From the NCBI GenBank assembly GCA_029261135.1, contig JAJDBX010000037.1:1-47072 (forward strand): DNA of 47,072 nt, written 5' to 3'. The DNA is from Nitrospirota bacterium. Its GTDB lineage: Bacteria; Nitrospirota; Nitrospiria; SBBL01; JAADHI01. Made by a program: the position numbers and the translations under genes. The stretch's first letter is position 1. Each line of letters opens with the position of its first letter. The notes under the pieces were generated by a model. That model did not search any database, was not told the origin of the DNA, and saw only the letters and a program-made list of their open reading frames with translations. Below, piece by piece: positions 24,477 to 32,378 of the stretch.

Positions 24477-26501
24477 ATGAACATAAATAATAAAAAGGTG
24501 CTTTTTTACTGCCAACACGTACTGGGCATGGGTCATTTAATCCGAAGTCGGGAAATCGTCCATGCCTTAAGTGCGTTTGAGGTCTGTTTCCTGAACGGGG
24601 GAGAACTCATCCCCGGTTTTAAATTTTCTCCCGAGATCGAAGTCGTGAATCTCCCGCCGATCAAGTCGGACGCGGACTTTAAAGACATCCGGTCATCAGA
24701 GGGTTTTCAAAGTCTCGATGAGATCAAGGCAGCGAGAACGAAAAAAATTCTGGCAGAATACGCGCGTTTTCAGCCGGACGCGCTCATTATCGAACTCTTT
24801 CCCTTTGGAAGAAGAAAATTCGCCTTTGAATTGATGCCGCTTTTGACCCGTATCCGATTAGACGGCGGCCCAACAAAAGTGGTGTGCAGTCTCCGCGACA
24901 TCCTCGTCGGGAAGCGGGACCACAAACGGCACGAGGATCAGGTCATCACCACGATGAACCGGTATTTCGATTTGCTGCTCATCCACTCCGATCCAAAATT
25001 CCAGCGCCTTGAAGAAACATTTTCGAGGATGTGGGATCTTAAACCTTCGACGAAATACACGGGTTTTGTCGCGGAGGCCTGCCTTGAAGCCGCGCCCGAT
25101 CCCACTCAAAAAGATGCTCTGCTCGACGATTTTCTGAGTGGAGAAACGGAAAAACCCTTAATTCTCGCCAGCATCGGCGGCGGGCGGGTGGGCATCGAAC
25201 TCTTGGAGTGCGCCGTGAAAGCCAGCGTAGGCATCGAAAAAACCGTGCCGCACCGGCTTCTCATTTTTACAGGCCCCTATCTTCCCGAAGCAGATTACTT
25301 GAGATTGGAGAAGATGGCCTCTACGCACTCGAACATTTGCGTCAGAAAATATACGACCCGCTTTCTTTTTTTTATGAAACAAGCGGCGCTCTCCATCAGT
25401 ATGGCGGGCTACAACACCTGCATGAATCTCTTGGTGACTGAAACAAAGGCCCTGCTCCTGCCTTTTACAGGGAATCAAAATGAGGAGCAGACGATCCGGG
25501 CGGAAAAACTGGAGGCCCTGGGGCTGGCCGCAATGATCCCCCCGGAGGCCTTGGAACCGGCAGTGCTGGCAGAGAAAATCACGGCTTTGCTTGAAGCCGC
25601 ACCCGCTTCGACCCCTTTGGCAATCGACGGCGCGCAAAAAACGGCGGCGTTTCTTACGGAAATGCTGTCGGAGCCGGATCGAAAAATCGGTACGGGCAAA
25701 ATCAGATTAAAGAGTTCCGGGACAAGATTTAAGACCCTGGAGTCAGGGCTGAGGCAGAGCCTGGACGAACTGGCGAAAAAAAACAAAGCGATTCGGATTT
25801 TTTTGAGGGATGACGACGCAGACGACGATCTTGAAGCGCTGCGGAGCCTCTTTGATGTCACCCTGGCCTCAAGTGTCCCTTTAAATCTTGCAATCATTCC
25901 GGGCAGTCTGAGCGATGCGGGCATCCGGCTGCTGGACAACCACAAACATCTTCACCCTGATCTCTTTGGTCTCAATCAGCATGGGTGGCTTCACCTCAAC
26001 CACGAAAAGGAAGGCCGGAAGTGCGAATTCGGGCAAAGCCGCACATTCGATCAACAATTTGAGGATGTCTCACAGGGAAAGGCCCTGCTCGAAAATGTTT
26101 TTGGAGACAAATTTTATCCGGTTTTCACGCCACCTTGGAACCGATGTACAGAAGATACTTTCAAAGTGCTTGATCGATTAAACTTCAAAGTGTTCTCGAA
26201 AGATAAAGGCAAACAAGCTGTGACTGGATTCGCTTTTCAGGAGATCTCAACGACCCTCGATCTTTACCGTTGGAAAGACAAGCCCAGCATGAAAACACCA
26301 GAAGAAATCATAGAGGCCTTACTCGTTCAGATGAGAGCGGAGGATCCCATTGGGATCCTCCTGCATCATAAGGTTATGGGTCCTGAGGAATTTTCTTTTT
26401 TAGATTTCTTGCTCCGTGAACTTCGACGCTATCCAAATATACCATTTCATACCTTTGAGAGCCTTTCAACTCCGTCTATTCATGATGAGGCATTGAGATG
26501 A
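24477..26501 (+). CDS. Fusion: MurG-like glycosyltransferase + polysaccharide deacetylase-like domain
   Basis: A 674-residue protein. Residues ~1-400 are a third MurG-like GT-B unit (VLFYCQHVLGMGHLIRS; donor motif SISMAGYNTCMNLL near 310; PFTGNQNEEQTIRAEKL). Residues ~430-674 resemble a NodB-type deacetylase: RDDDADDD near 443 as the Asp pair, HGWLHLNHE from His502, FTPPWNR near 551 and late ILLHHKVM. The fusion would couple sugar transfer to deacetylation of the same product, or place the two on one scaffold (inference). The ATG at 24477 has GGAG 5 bases upstream and is preferred over a start at 24429. GC content falls visibly after about 26.1 kb, inside the second domain. Confidence 0.8.
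   Translation: MNINNKKVLFYCQHVLGMGHLIRSREIVHALSAFEVCFLNGGELIPGFKFSPEIEVVNLPPIKSDADFKDIRSSEGFQSLDEIKAARTKKILAEYARFQPDALIIELFPFGRRKFAFELMPLLTRIRLDGGPTKVVCSLRDILVGKRDHKRHEDQVITTMNRYFDLLLIHSDPKFQRLEETFSRMWDLKPSTKYTGFVAEACLEAAPDPTQKDALLDDFLSGETEKPLILASIGGGRVGIELLECAVKASVGIEKTVPHRLLIFTGPYLPEADYLRLEKMASTHSNICVRKYTTRFLFFMKQAALSISMAGYNTCMNLLVTETKALLLPFTGNQNEEQTIRAEKLEALGLAAMIPPEALEPAVLAEKITALLEAAPASTPLAIDGAQKTAAFLTEMLSEPDRKIGTGKIRLKSSGTRFKTLESGLRQSLDELAKKNKAIRIFLRDDDADDDLEALRSLFDVTLASSVPLNLAIIPGSLSDAGIRLLDNHKHLHPDLFGLNQHGWLHLNHEKEGRKCEFGQSRTFDQQFEDVSQGKALLENVFGDKFYPVFTPPWNRCTEDTFKVLDRLNFKVFSKDKGKQAVTGFAFQEISTTLDLYRWKDKPSMKTPEEIIEALLVQMRAEDPIGILLHHKVMGPEEFSFLDFLLRELRRYPNIPFHTFESLSTPSIHDEALR
26339..26361. 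repeat. Intragenic 23-bp palindrome
   Basis: GGAGGATCCCA (26339-26349), a single T, and the exact reverse complement (26351-26361), within the deacetylase-like part of the fusion gene, encoding EDPIGIL. Confidence 0.8.
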
Positions 26502-27607
26502 ATCGATGTAAAATCGTAATGATTGTCAGCGGTTTTCCCCGGTGTTCAGAAACCTTCGCCTTACAGGAACTCCTTGCTTTGTATAAAAAAGGATTGCTTG
26601 TTCGGATCTTTGCAACAAAACCGGGGGATGGTGCTCCCCTCCATCCTGATTGTCAGCCTCTTTTAGAAATCGTAGAACCGCTCGCTCCGGGCAGTCCTGC
26701 TCAGCAGGCCAAAGTTGTGATTGAACGACTGAAGGGTCAAATGGTTTCCGCCATACATGGTTACTTTGCCCATGTCCCGGCAGAGGTTGCCTCACTGGTG
26801 GCCAAAGGCATGGGCGTACCTTACGGTTTTAGCACACATGCGCTTGATGCTCGTAAGGTTCTTGCAAAGATTTTAAAAAAAAGAGCGCGAAATGCGGCTT
26901 GTATCATTGCCTGTAATCATGACGTGGCCAAGGATCTCACCAACATTGGCGGCAAGGTCACCTTGATTCCACATGGGGTTGATATCAAACGATTCAGTCA
27001 TTCCCCCCTGACTTTAAACGAGCCTATCCGCTTATTGGCCGTCGGTCGACTTGTTGAAAAGAAAGGATTCGATGTCTTGATTAAGGCCATCAGTCGCGTT
27101 TCCTTTCCTTTTCACCTGAGAATCGTCGGGGAAGGGCCTGATCGGGAACAATTAGAACAGGGTATTCTCGCTGCCAATCTCTCTGATCATGTTGAATTCT
27201 CTGGCGGCATGACTCACGCAGCACTTCCGAATGAATACAAAAAAGCCCACATAGTCGTAGTGCCCTCTATTGTTAATCGCGCTGGAGACCGCGATGGCTT
27301 GCCAAACGTGGTACTGGAAGCCATGTCCTCTGGACGGCCTGTAATTGCCAGTAAGGTGGGTGCGATAGAAAGCGCCATTGATAGTGGGGAGACAGGAATT
27401 CTTTTGCCGCCAGGAGATCCTGAGGCCCTCGCAAAAGCACTTGAATCACTCGTTAAAAACCCGAAACTTTACGAAAGGCTCGGCCAGAATGCCCGACAAC
27501 GAATCGTACAAGATTTTGAGCTCGGAATCTGCACCGAACGGCTTTCTCGTTTTTTAATCTCGGTGTATTCAGAGCAACCCATCCACGTTAAAACAATCGC
27601 CAATTAG
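26498..27607 (+). CDS. GT4-family glycosyltransferase
   Basis: A 369-residue WcaL-like GT4 enzyme: VSGFPRCSETFALQEL at the N-terminus, IHGYFAHVPAEVASLVAKGM and FSTHALDARK in the acceptor half, VGRLVEKKGFDVLIKAI, then GDRDGLPNVVLEAMSSGRPVIASKVGAI with the EX7E glutamates. It resembles the enzyme at 9850 in both halves but is shorter. Its ATG overlaps the fusion gene's stop by 4 bases (ATGA), so the two are probably translated together. Likely adds a sugar during repeat-unit assembly; specificity unknown. Confidence 0.9.
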   Translation: MNRCKIVMIVSGFPRCSETFALQELLALYKKGLLVRIFATKPGDGAPLHPDCQPLLEIVEPLAPGSPAQQAKVVIERLKGQMVSAIHGYFAHVPAEVASLVAKGMGVPYGFSTHALDARKVLAKILKKRARNAACIIACNHDVAKDLTNIGGKVTLIPHGVDIKRFSHSPLTLNEPIRLLAVGRLVEKKGFDVLIKAISRVSFPFHLRIVGEGPDREQLEQGILAANLSDHVEFSGGMTHAALPNEYKKAHIVVVPSIVNRAGDRDGLPNVVLEAMSSGRPVIASKVGAIESAIDSGETGILLPPGDPEALAKALESLVKNPKLYERLGQNARQRIVQDFELGICTERLSRFLISVYSEQPIHVKTIAN

Positions 27608-27616
27608 GTCCTTCAA

Positions 27617-29398
27617 TTGAAAAAAAAATCGGCTCCACTTAAACACATTGTTTTAAGTCACCTGGCTCAAGCCAAGGGAAGTCTCTTTCTCGCGGGTACC
27701 TGTATGCTGGGGTATACTCTTGCGCAGCTTCTTAATCCCTGGCCGTTGAAGTTAATCTTCGATTATGTCCTGCTTGAGAAATCCCCCGCTTCACCTTTCC
27801 CGCTTCTACAGAAGCTTATTGAAGGAAATAAATTCTTTTCGGTTATTCTCCTGTCTTCCTTAATGCTCTTGATCGCCCTCACTAGAGGCTTATTTTCTTA
27901 TTTTCAGATTTTTCTCACCTCTCGAATTGGTTTTCACCTGGTTCATAAATTAAGGAGAGAACTCTTTTCCCATCTGCAAACCTTATCCCTTTCATTCCAT
28001 GATCGGACGAGGTCTGGAGAGCTTTTAACTAAAATTACAGGAGATACCAAAATTCTAAGGGATGTCTTTTCGGATTCTTTCTTGGAGTTAATTGCACAGG
28101 TGATGCTCCTCACCGGTATGTTAATCGTCATGGCTGTTCTTAATTGGAAACTCACCCTTATTGCCATGAGCACTTTTCCCATTCTGATTTATTCACTGTC
28201 GTCCCTCTATAATAAATTGAAAAAATCTCAGAAGAAACAACGGAAGAGAGAGGGAATCGTAGCCTCGAAGATTAATGAACTTCTACCCGCAATTTCACTC
28301 GTGCAATCTTTCGCAAGGGAGCAATATGAAGCAGATCTTTTTGATGTGGATAGCACTCGAACGCTGAAACAGTCGATCCATGTGGCAAGAATGGTCGCAT
28401 CAACCTCCCGAACCGTTCAAGTCATTAAAGCCTTTGGTGTTTCTACGACGATCCTTTTTGGTGCTTTGCAGGCACTTAAAGGGGCGATGACGCCGGGTGA
28501 CGTCTTAATATTCTCAACCTATATCAACAATATGTATGGTCCTATTCAAAAACTCGCCAAGCTTTCTGTACGATTTTCTAAGGCGATGACCAGTGCGGAA
28601 AGAATTTCCAGTCTCCTTGAAATCGAACCGGAAATAATTGATCGGACCGGCGCAATAAAAGCAAAAAACCTTGAGGGCAATATAACATTTCAGGAGGTTT
28701 CTTTTGCTTATGAAGGAGAAAGAACCCTCTTTGAAAAGCTCTCTTTTTCAATCGCTTCAGGCCAACGGGTCGCACTAGTGGGGGCGTCCGGTGCGGGAAA
28801 ATCGACGATTGCCAAATTGTTATTGCGCCTTTACGATATTCAAGATGGTGCGATATTCGTCGACGGGCTTGATATTAGAGATTACCAAAAAGAATCGCTG
28901 CGCCAAGAAATCGGCATCGTGGCGCAGGATCCTATTCTCTTTGGGACAAGCATCAAAGAAAATATCCTCTACGGCAAACCGGATGCAAGGGACGAAGCAG
29001 TATTAGAAGCGGCGAAAATGGCGCACGCGCATGAATTTATTTCAGCGCTTCCCGATGGATATGCAACCGTGTTGGGCGAGCGGGGGAGTACGCTGTCGGG
29101 TGGACAACGACAGCGTATCGGGTTGGCACGCGCGATTATCAAGGAACCATCGATTCTCATTCTGGATGAACCCACGTCAGCTGTCGATGCAGAATCAGCA
29201 ACATTAATCCATGAAGCGATGGATCGCTTTCAGGAAGGGAAAACTTCTTTGGTAATTTTGCATCAATTTAATGCAATTCAGGATTTCGACAAGATCATCG
29301 TCATGAAAGATAGACAGGTTGTAGAAGAGGGAACGCATAGTGACCTCATTGCTCTCAATGGCTACTACAATGAACTCTATCGTCATCAAGGCCTATAA
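27617..29398 (+). CDS. ABC exporter with fused membrane and ATPase domains (MsbA-like)
   Basis: A 593-residue half-transporter. Six membrane helices in residues ~15-310 form a type IV exporter fold. The ATPase has Walker A GASGAGKST (~388), Q-loop VAQDPILFG, signature LSGGQRQR (~493), Walker B ILILDEPTSAVD and H-loop His in VILHQF. It would work as a homodimer, flipping a lipid-linked glycan or glycolipid across the inner membrane. The start is TTG 27617 with AGG 7-9 bases upstream; no ATG fits. No separate Wzm/Wzt or Wzx is present, so this is the only inner-membrane exporter in the cluster. Confidence 0.93.
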   Translation: MKKKSAPLKHIVLSHLAQAKGSLFLAGTCMLGYTLAQLLNPWPLKLIFDYVLLEKSPASPFPLLQKLIEGNKFFSVILLSSLMLLIALTRGLFSYFQIFLTSRIGFHLVHKLRRELFSHLQTLSLSFHDRTRSGELLTKITGDTKILRDVFSDSFLELIAQVMLLTGMLIVMAVLNWKLTLIAMSTFPILIYSLSSLYNKLKKSQKKQRKREGIVASKINELLPAISLVQSFAREQYEADLFDVDSTRTLKQSIHVARMVASTSRTVQVIKAFGVSTTILFGALQALKGAMTPGDVLIFSTYINNMYGPIQKLAKLSVRFSKAMTSAERISSLLEIEPEIIDRTGAIKAKNLEGNITFQEVSFAYEGERTLFEKLSFSIASGQRVALVGASGAGKSTIAKLLLRLYDIQDGAIFVDGLDIRDYQKESLRQEIGIVAQDPILFGTSIKENILYGKPDARDEAVLEAAKMAHAHEFISALPDGYATVLGERGSTLSGGQRQRIGLARAIIKEPSILILDEPTSAVDAESATLIHEAMDRFQEGKTSLVILHQFNAIQDFDKIIVMKDRQVVEEGTHSDLIALNGYYNELYRHQGL

Positions 29399-29541
29399 AA
29401 CGCACTTTAGTTAAAAATAAAAGGCCTTTTCCGAAATAAAATAAAGAGGATGTCCAATTTCAGCAGAGGGAATGCGGAGCCCTATGCACTAGGAAAAATA
29501 ACAGGGATGAAATTTATTTGCGAAAGATTTTTGGAGACCTC
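29399..29541. other. 143-bp gap between exporter and porin genes
   Basis: AT-rich spacer with no clear terminator and no sigma-54-type motif. A promoter for the porin gene could lie here, but I see no box I would defend. Confidence 0.4.
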
Positions 29542-30918
29542 ATGCGCAGGCTGAGTTCAGATTCTTGTCGGGTTCTTATTTTCTTTGCTCTTTTTGTATC
29601 TCTTTTTTGGATAACTGAAGTGAAAGCGACGGAACAAAAATCTGGTAATCTGCCAATGGATAATGAGAAGTCAGCCCTTGTTATGATCGATTCGGAAGCC
29701 TCGCCCCCTTTGAGTCATGAAGTCACCCCAAGGTTCTCCTGGGGCGCAAAACTTAACTTTGAAGAACGGGTTCGGGATAACCGAGATCTTGATGATGAAG
29801 ATGACGACCGTGATGTCCAGACAAGAGGGAGCCTATCAGTTGCCGGATTGTTGCTATCTGAACCAGGTATTCTTAAGCCAAAATTTGAAATTTTTGGAGA
29901 AGTTCGGGTAGAGCGCGAAGTGGAACATGAAGAGGGTGAGGGCAAAACACAAGATGAAACAGCCTTCGATTTTAATAAAGGGTATCTTGTTTGGTGGAAT
30001 TTTATTTCCCCTACGCTCCATCTGCAGATAGGGCGTCAGCGGTTTAAAGACGCTCGCGAATGGATCTTTGATGAAACCCTTGATGCAGTGCGTCTTTATT
30101 TTAATAAAGACGCACTGCATCTCCAACTCTCTTACAGCACCAACCTTTTTGATCCGGAAGATTCAGAAGATAAAATCAAAAACTTGATCTGGCATGGGAC
30201 TTATAAAGTCTGGAAGAGAGACAAGGCTGCGGCCTATATAATCAATCGCCGTGGGGATAACCCTGATAATGACCCGACAGATATCGACCTGACCTTTATC
30301 GGAGTCTCATGGGAGGGGAAGTCCTTAAAAAAACAGAAGTACTGGCTGGATGCTGCTATCGTGTCAGGAGACGAGGCAGGGAAAAATGTTCGTGGCTATG
30401 GATTTGATGTCGGTTGGACCTCTCGATTTAAATATCGCTTCAAGCCCGCTTTCACAATCGGGTATGCATTCGGATCGGGTGATTCCAATCCGGATGATAA
30501 TCAGGATAAAAGCTTCCGCCAGACCGGCCTCCAGGATAATTCTGCAAAGCTGCGCGGGGTCATTAGGGTCGAGCAGTATGGAGAAATCTTTGAACCCGAA
30601 TTGAGCAATCTGATGATCACAACATTTGCATTCGGGATTCGTCCTCTCCAAACAGCCTCTATTGACCTCGTTTACCACCACTTTCAACAAGTATGGGTGC
30701 TTCAGGGACGAGATAATGAACTACGCGATGTTGGAATCAAGCCAGACCCCAACGGGGTATCAGGCGATCTTGGTGATGAGGTCAACCTGATCTTCGGGTG
30801 GAAGGTGAGCAAAGATTTGAGACTTGTAGCGATTACGGGCATTTTCCTGCCTGGCTCGGCTTTCCCCGGCACAGATAACGCTTATTTAGGAAAGATAAAA
30901 ATGGAGTTTCTTTTATAA
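29542..30918 (+). CDS. AlgE-like outer-membrane export porin
   Basis: A 458-residue exported protein. The signal peptide has a hydrophobic core at residues 11-25 and probable cleavage after VKA29. The mature part is a series of amphipathic strands ending in a hydrophobic terminal strand (GKIKMEFLL), as in outer-membrane barrels. Blocks such as LQIGRQRFKDAREWIFDETL, NKDALHLQLSYSTN and the long acidic loop DNRDLDDEDDDRDVQTRG resemble the alginate-export (AlgE) family, which passes anionic polysaccharide through the outer membrane. The start at 29542 follows GGAG by six bases. As the last gene of the cluster it completes the export route. A 40-bp palindrome lies in its coding sequence. Confidence 0.82.
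   Translation: MRRLSSDSCRVLIFFALFVSLFWITEVKATEQKSGNLPMDNEKSALVMIDSEASPPLSHEVTPRFSWGAKLNFEERVRDNRDLDDEDDDRDVQTRGSLSVAGLLLSEPGILKPKFEIFGEVRVEREVEHEEGEGKTQDETAFDFNKGYLVWWNFISPTLHLQIGRQRFKDAREWIFDETLDAVRLYFNKDALHLQLSYSTNLFDPEDSEDKIKNLIWHGTYKVWKRDKAAAYIINRRGDNPDNDPTDIDLTFIGVSWEGKSLKKQKYWLDAAIVSGDEAGKNVRGYGFDVGWTSRFKYRFKPAFTIGYAFGSGDSNPDDNQDKSFRQTGLQDNSAKLRGVIRVEQYGEIFEPELSNLMITTFAFGIRPLQTASIDLVYHHFQQVWVLQGRDNELRDVGIKPDPNGVSGDLGDEVNLIFGWKVSKDLRLVAITGIFLPGSAFPGTDNAYLGKIKMEFLL
30082..30121. repeat. 40-bp palindrome inside the porin gene
   Basis: GATGCAGTGCGTCTTTATT (30082-30100), TT, and its exact reverse complement (30103-30121). All 19 base pairs match. It encodes DAVRLYFNKDALHL, two adjacent beta strands and a turn. 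Confidence 0.9.
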
Positions 30919-31060
30919 AGAACATCGAACATTCATAAATAAAAGAAGGGGGAAATCTTATCCATTTTATTTTCTTCTACTTAAGAAAGCCTTATGAAAT
31001 GCAGAACACAATAGAAGAAAAAATGTCTCCAGAAACTTTGACAAAGAGCACTTTTTTTCT
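30919..31060. other. AT-rich non-coding stretch
   Basis: Between the porin stop and the IS6-type relic. No gene, clear terminator or promoter recognised. Confidence 0.4.
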
Positions 31061-31615
31061 GGTTCTGTCGTAAACATTGTGAAGAGAGATAAAAGTGTCT
31101 GCAACGATATTGCCTATGCAGGCACAGTGAGTAAAATTGTTGGGCGGAGGTCTGGTCTTGCCCGGCCCGTTGTTTCATCTGGCCCTTGCGAATCATATGA
31201 ATTGTTTCAATACCACCCAAGGTCATGCGGGCAATTCGGAATGATTTGAATCCAAGCATAGGTCGTATTTTCTTTTTGATGAAGCGGGGGTCTTGCTCAA
31301 CAATATTATTGAGGTATTTACACTGTCTGATCTTGATCTATTTCCGGTTTTCCTGATTATATATTCTGATCCCTGCTTTATTGGCCCCGCGGTTGAGTGG
31401 TCCACATCAATTCAACGTTCTTGCATCATCTCTTCGAGATGAAGATAGCTCAAGGGATAAGCCAAATGCCAACGGGTTCATAACAAAATAACCTCTTTCT
31501 CAAAATGACATCCTTTGAAACTCAGCATGAGGACTCCAAAAATATTCCTTGTTTGATACTGCAGATGCTCCGATGAAACCATCGCTCATAACAATCCGAA
31601 CTTTGCGACAGAACC
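31061..31615 (-). mobile_element. Internally deleted IS6-family element
   Basis: The outer ends are inverted: GGTTCTGTCGTAAACATT begins at 31061, and the reverse complement of GGTTCTGTCGCAAAGTT occupies 31599-31615, the end type of IS6/IS26-like elements. The element is 555 bp against about 800 bp for intact relatives. It contains a decayed transposase (31129-31528, minus). No matching 8-bp target duplication is visible in the flanks, so a rearrangement may have removed one side. Confidence 0.75.
31129..31528 (-). pseudogene. IS6-family transposase remnant
   Basis: On the minus strand, ATG at 31526-31528 begins MLSFKGCHFEKEVILL, then a stop, TRWHLAYPLSYLHLEEMMQE, a second stop where Gly is expected, and IDVDHST, which match the N-terminus of IS6-type transposases. 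The frame then jumps to GANKAGIRIYNQENRK, a stop, IKIRQCKYLNNIVEQDPRF, IRPMLGFKSFRIARMTLGGI and HMIRKGQM, the C-terminus. The central catalytic region with the first two Asp residues is deleted. At least three in-frame stops and a large deletion make it non-functional. Confidence 0.85.
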
Positions 31616-31778
31616 TTCCTAATCTGGCTTGATGTGGGCAAACTTGATCAAATCCGATGCTATTGCCAGTGGCGGGCTGGATCAATCCCAAGACAAAGAC
31701 ATTTTGGATAAAAAGGGAGAAACCGGGCTCGTGTCAGAAAAAGTCAAAAAATATCGAATTTCTGGAATTTTAAGATTT
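31616..31778. other. Spacer with an unassigned 52-codon open frame
   Basis: Plus-strand 31632-31790 is open (MWANLIKSDAIASGGLDQSQ onward, ending YRISGILRFRKL) but has no ribosome binding site, and its stop lies in the MITE-like repeat. It may be the tail of a gene broken by the IS6-type element. No family recognised. Confidence 0.3.
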
Positions 31779-31938
31779 AGGAAGCTCTGATTAAGTCTGT
31801 TTGAATTTTTCAGGAGATCACATCCTTCGATTTAAGGCGAAAATCCCAGAGAATAGCCCGTTATTTTCAAGATTTGTAACGCAGAAGCGGGGAATTTTTG
31901 CCGTGAAAAAACAATTCACGACTTGATCAGAGCTTCCT
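31779..31938. mobile_element. 160-bp MITE-like element
   Basis: Terminal inverted repeats of 19 bp with one mismatch: AGGAAGCTCTGATTAAGTC at 31779-31797 and GACTTGATCAGAGCTTCCT at 31920-31938. The interior has no ORF and contains an imperfect inner dyad (GGCGAAAATCCC against GGGGAATTTTTGCC). The same end sequence recurs at 41680-41699 in the second cobalamin riboswitch leader, so this is a dispersed family, probably mobilised by an IS sharing these ends. Confidence 0.7.
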
Positions 31939-31943
31939 TAAGA

Positions 31944-31980
31944 AGAAAAAAACCGGGTGGCCCAAAAACAGGCCCACCCG
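31944..31980 (-). terminator. Intrinsic terminator of the bolA-grx operon
   Basis: Read on the minus strand, CGGGTGGGCC, loop TGTTTTT and GGGCCACCCG form a hairpin with one mismatch, followed by a run of seven T's. It lies just past the glutaredoxin stop. Confidence 0.8.
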
Positions 31981-32007
31981 ATTAAAAAAGACAATCTGGC
32001 TTATTCC

Positions 32008-32334
32008 CTAAGCGTCACCAAAGGCTTTCTTTAACAAAGGCTCCACTTCACCCTTGCCTTCCATTTCATCCAAGATATCGGTATCACCATAAAACTCGCC
32101 ATCGATAAACACTTTTGGCAGGGTCGGCCAATTGGTCATTTTAGACAAAGCTTCACGTTTTTCATTATTTCTCAGCACGTCAACCACTTCAAAGTCATAA
32201 CCGTACTTATTAAAAAAGACAATGGTCTCCTTTGTAAATCCACACATCGGCATTGATTTCGTACCTTTACCGTAGATGAGGATTTTGTTGTCGGAGACCT
32301 CTTGTTTGATTTCTTCTTCGATGTTATTTGCCAT
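32008..32334 (-). CDS. grxD: Monothiol glutaredoxin (Grx4 type) with CGFT active site
   Basis: A 108-residue thioredoxin-fold protein. The active site is CGFT (Cys31-Thr34), whereas this class normally has CGFS. The other class features are present: LIYGKGTKSMPMCGF, the glutathione-binding WPTLPKVFIDGEFYGDTDIL and C-terminal ...MEGKGEVEPLLKK. Such proteins bind and transfer [2Fe-2S] clusters and pair with BolA proteins. The minus-strand start has AAGGAG 6 bases upstream. It lies downstream of bolA in a two-gene operon. Ser to Thr is conservative. Confidence 0.92.
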   Translation of the reverse strand: MANNIEEEIKQEVSDNKILIYGKGTKSMPMCGFTKETIVFFNKYGYDFEVVDVLRNNEKREALSKMTNWPTLPKVFIDGEFYGDTDILDEMEGKGEVEPLLKKAFGDA

Positions 32335-32378
32335 TGTTTCTCCTTAAAAATTATTGATGAAATCTATTTATTTTTTAA

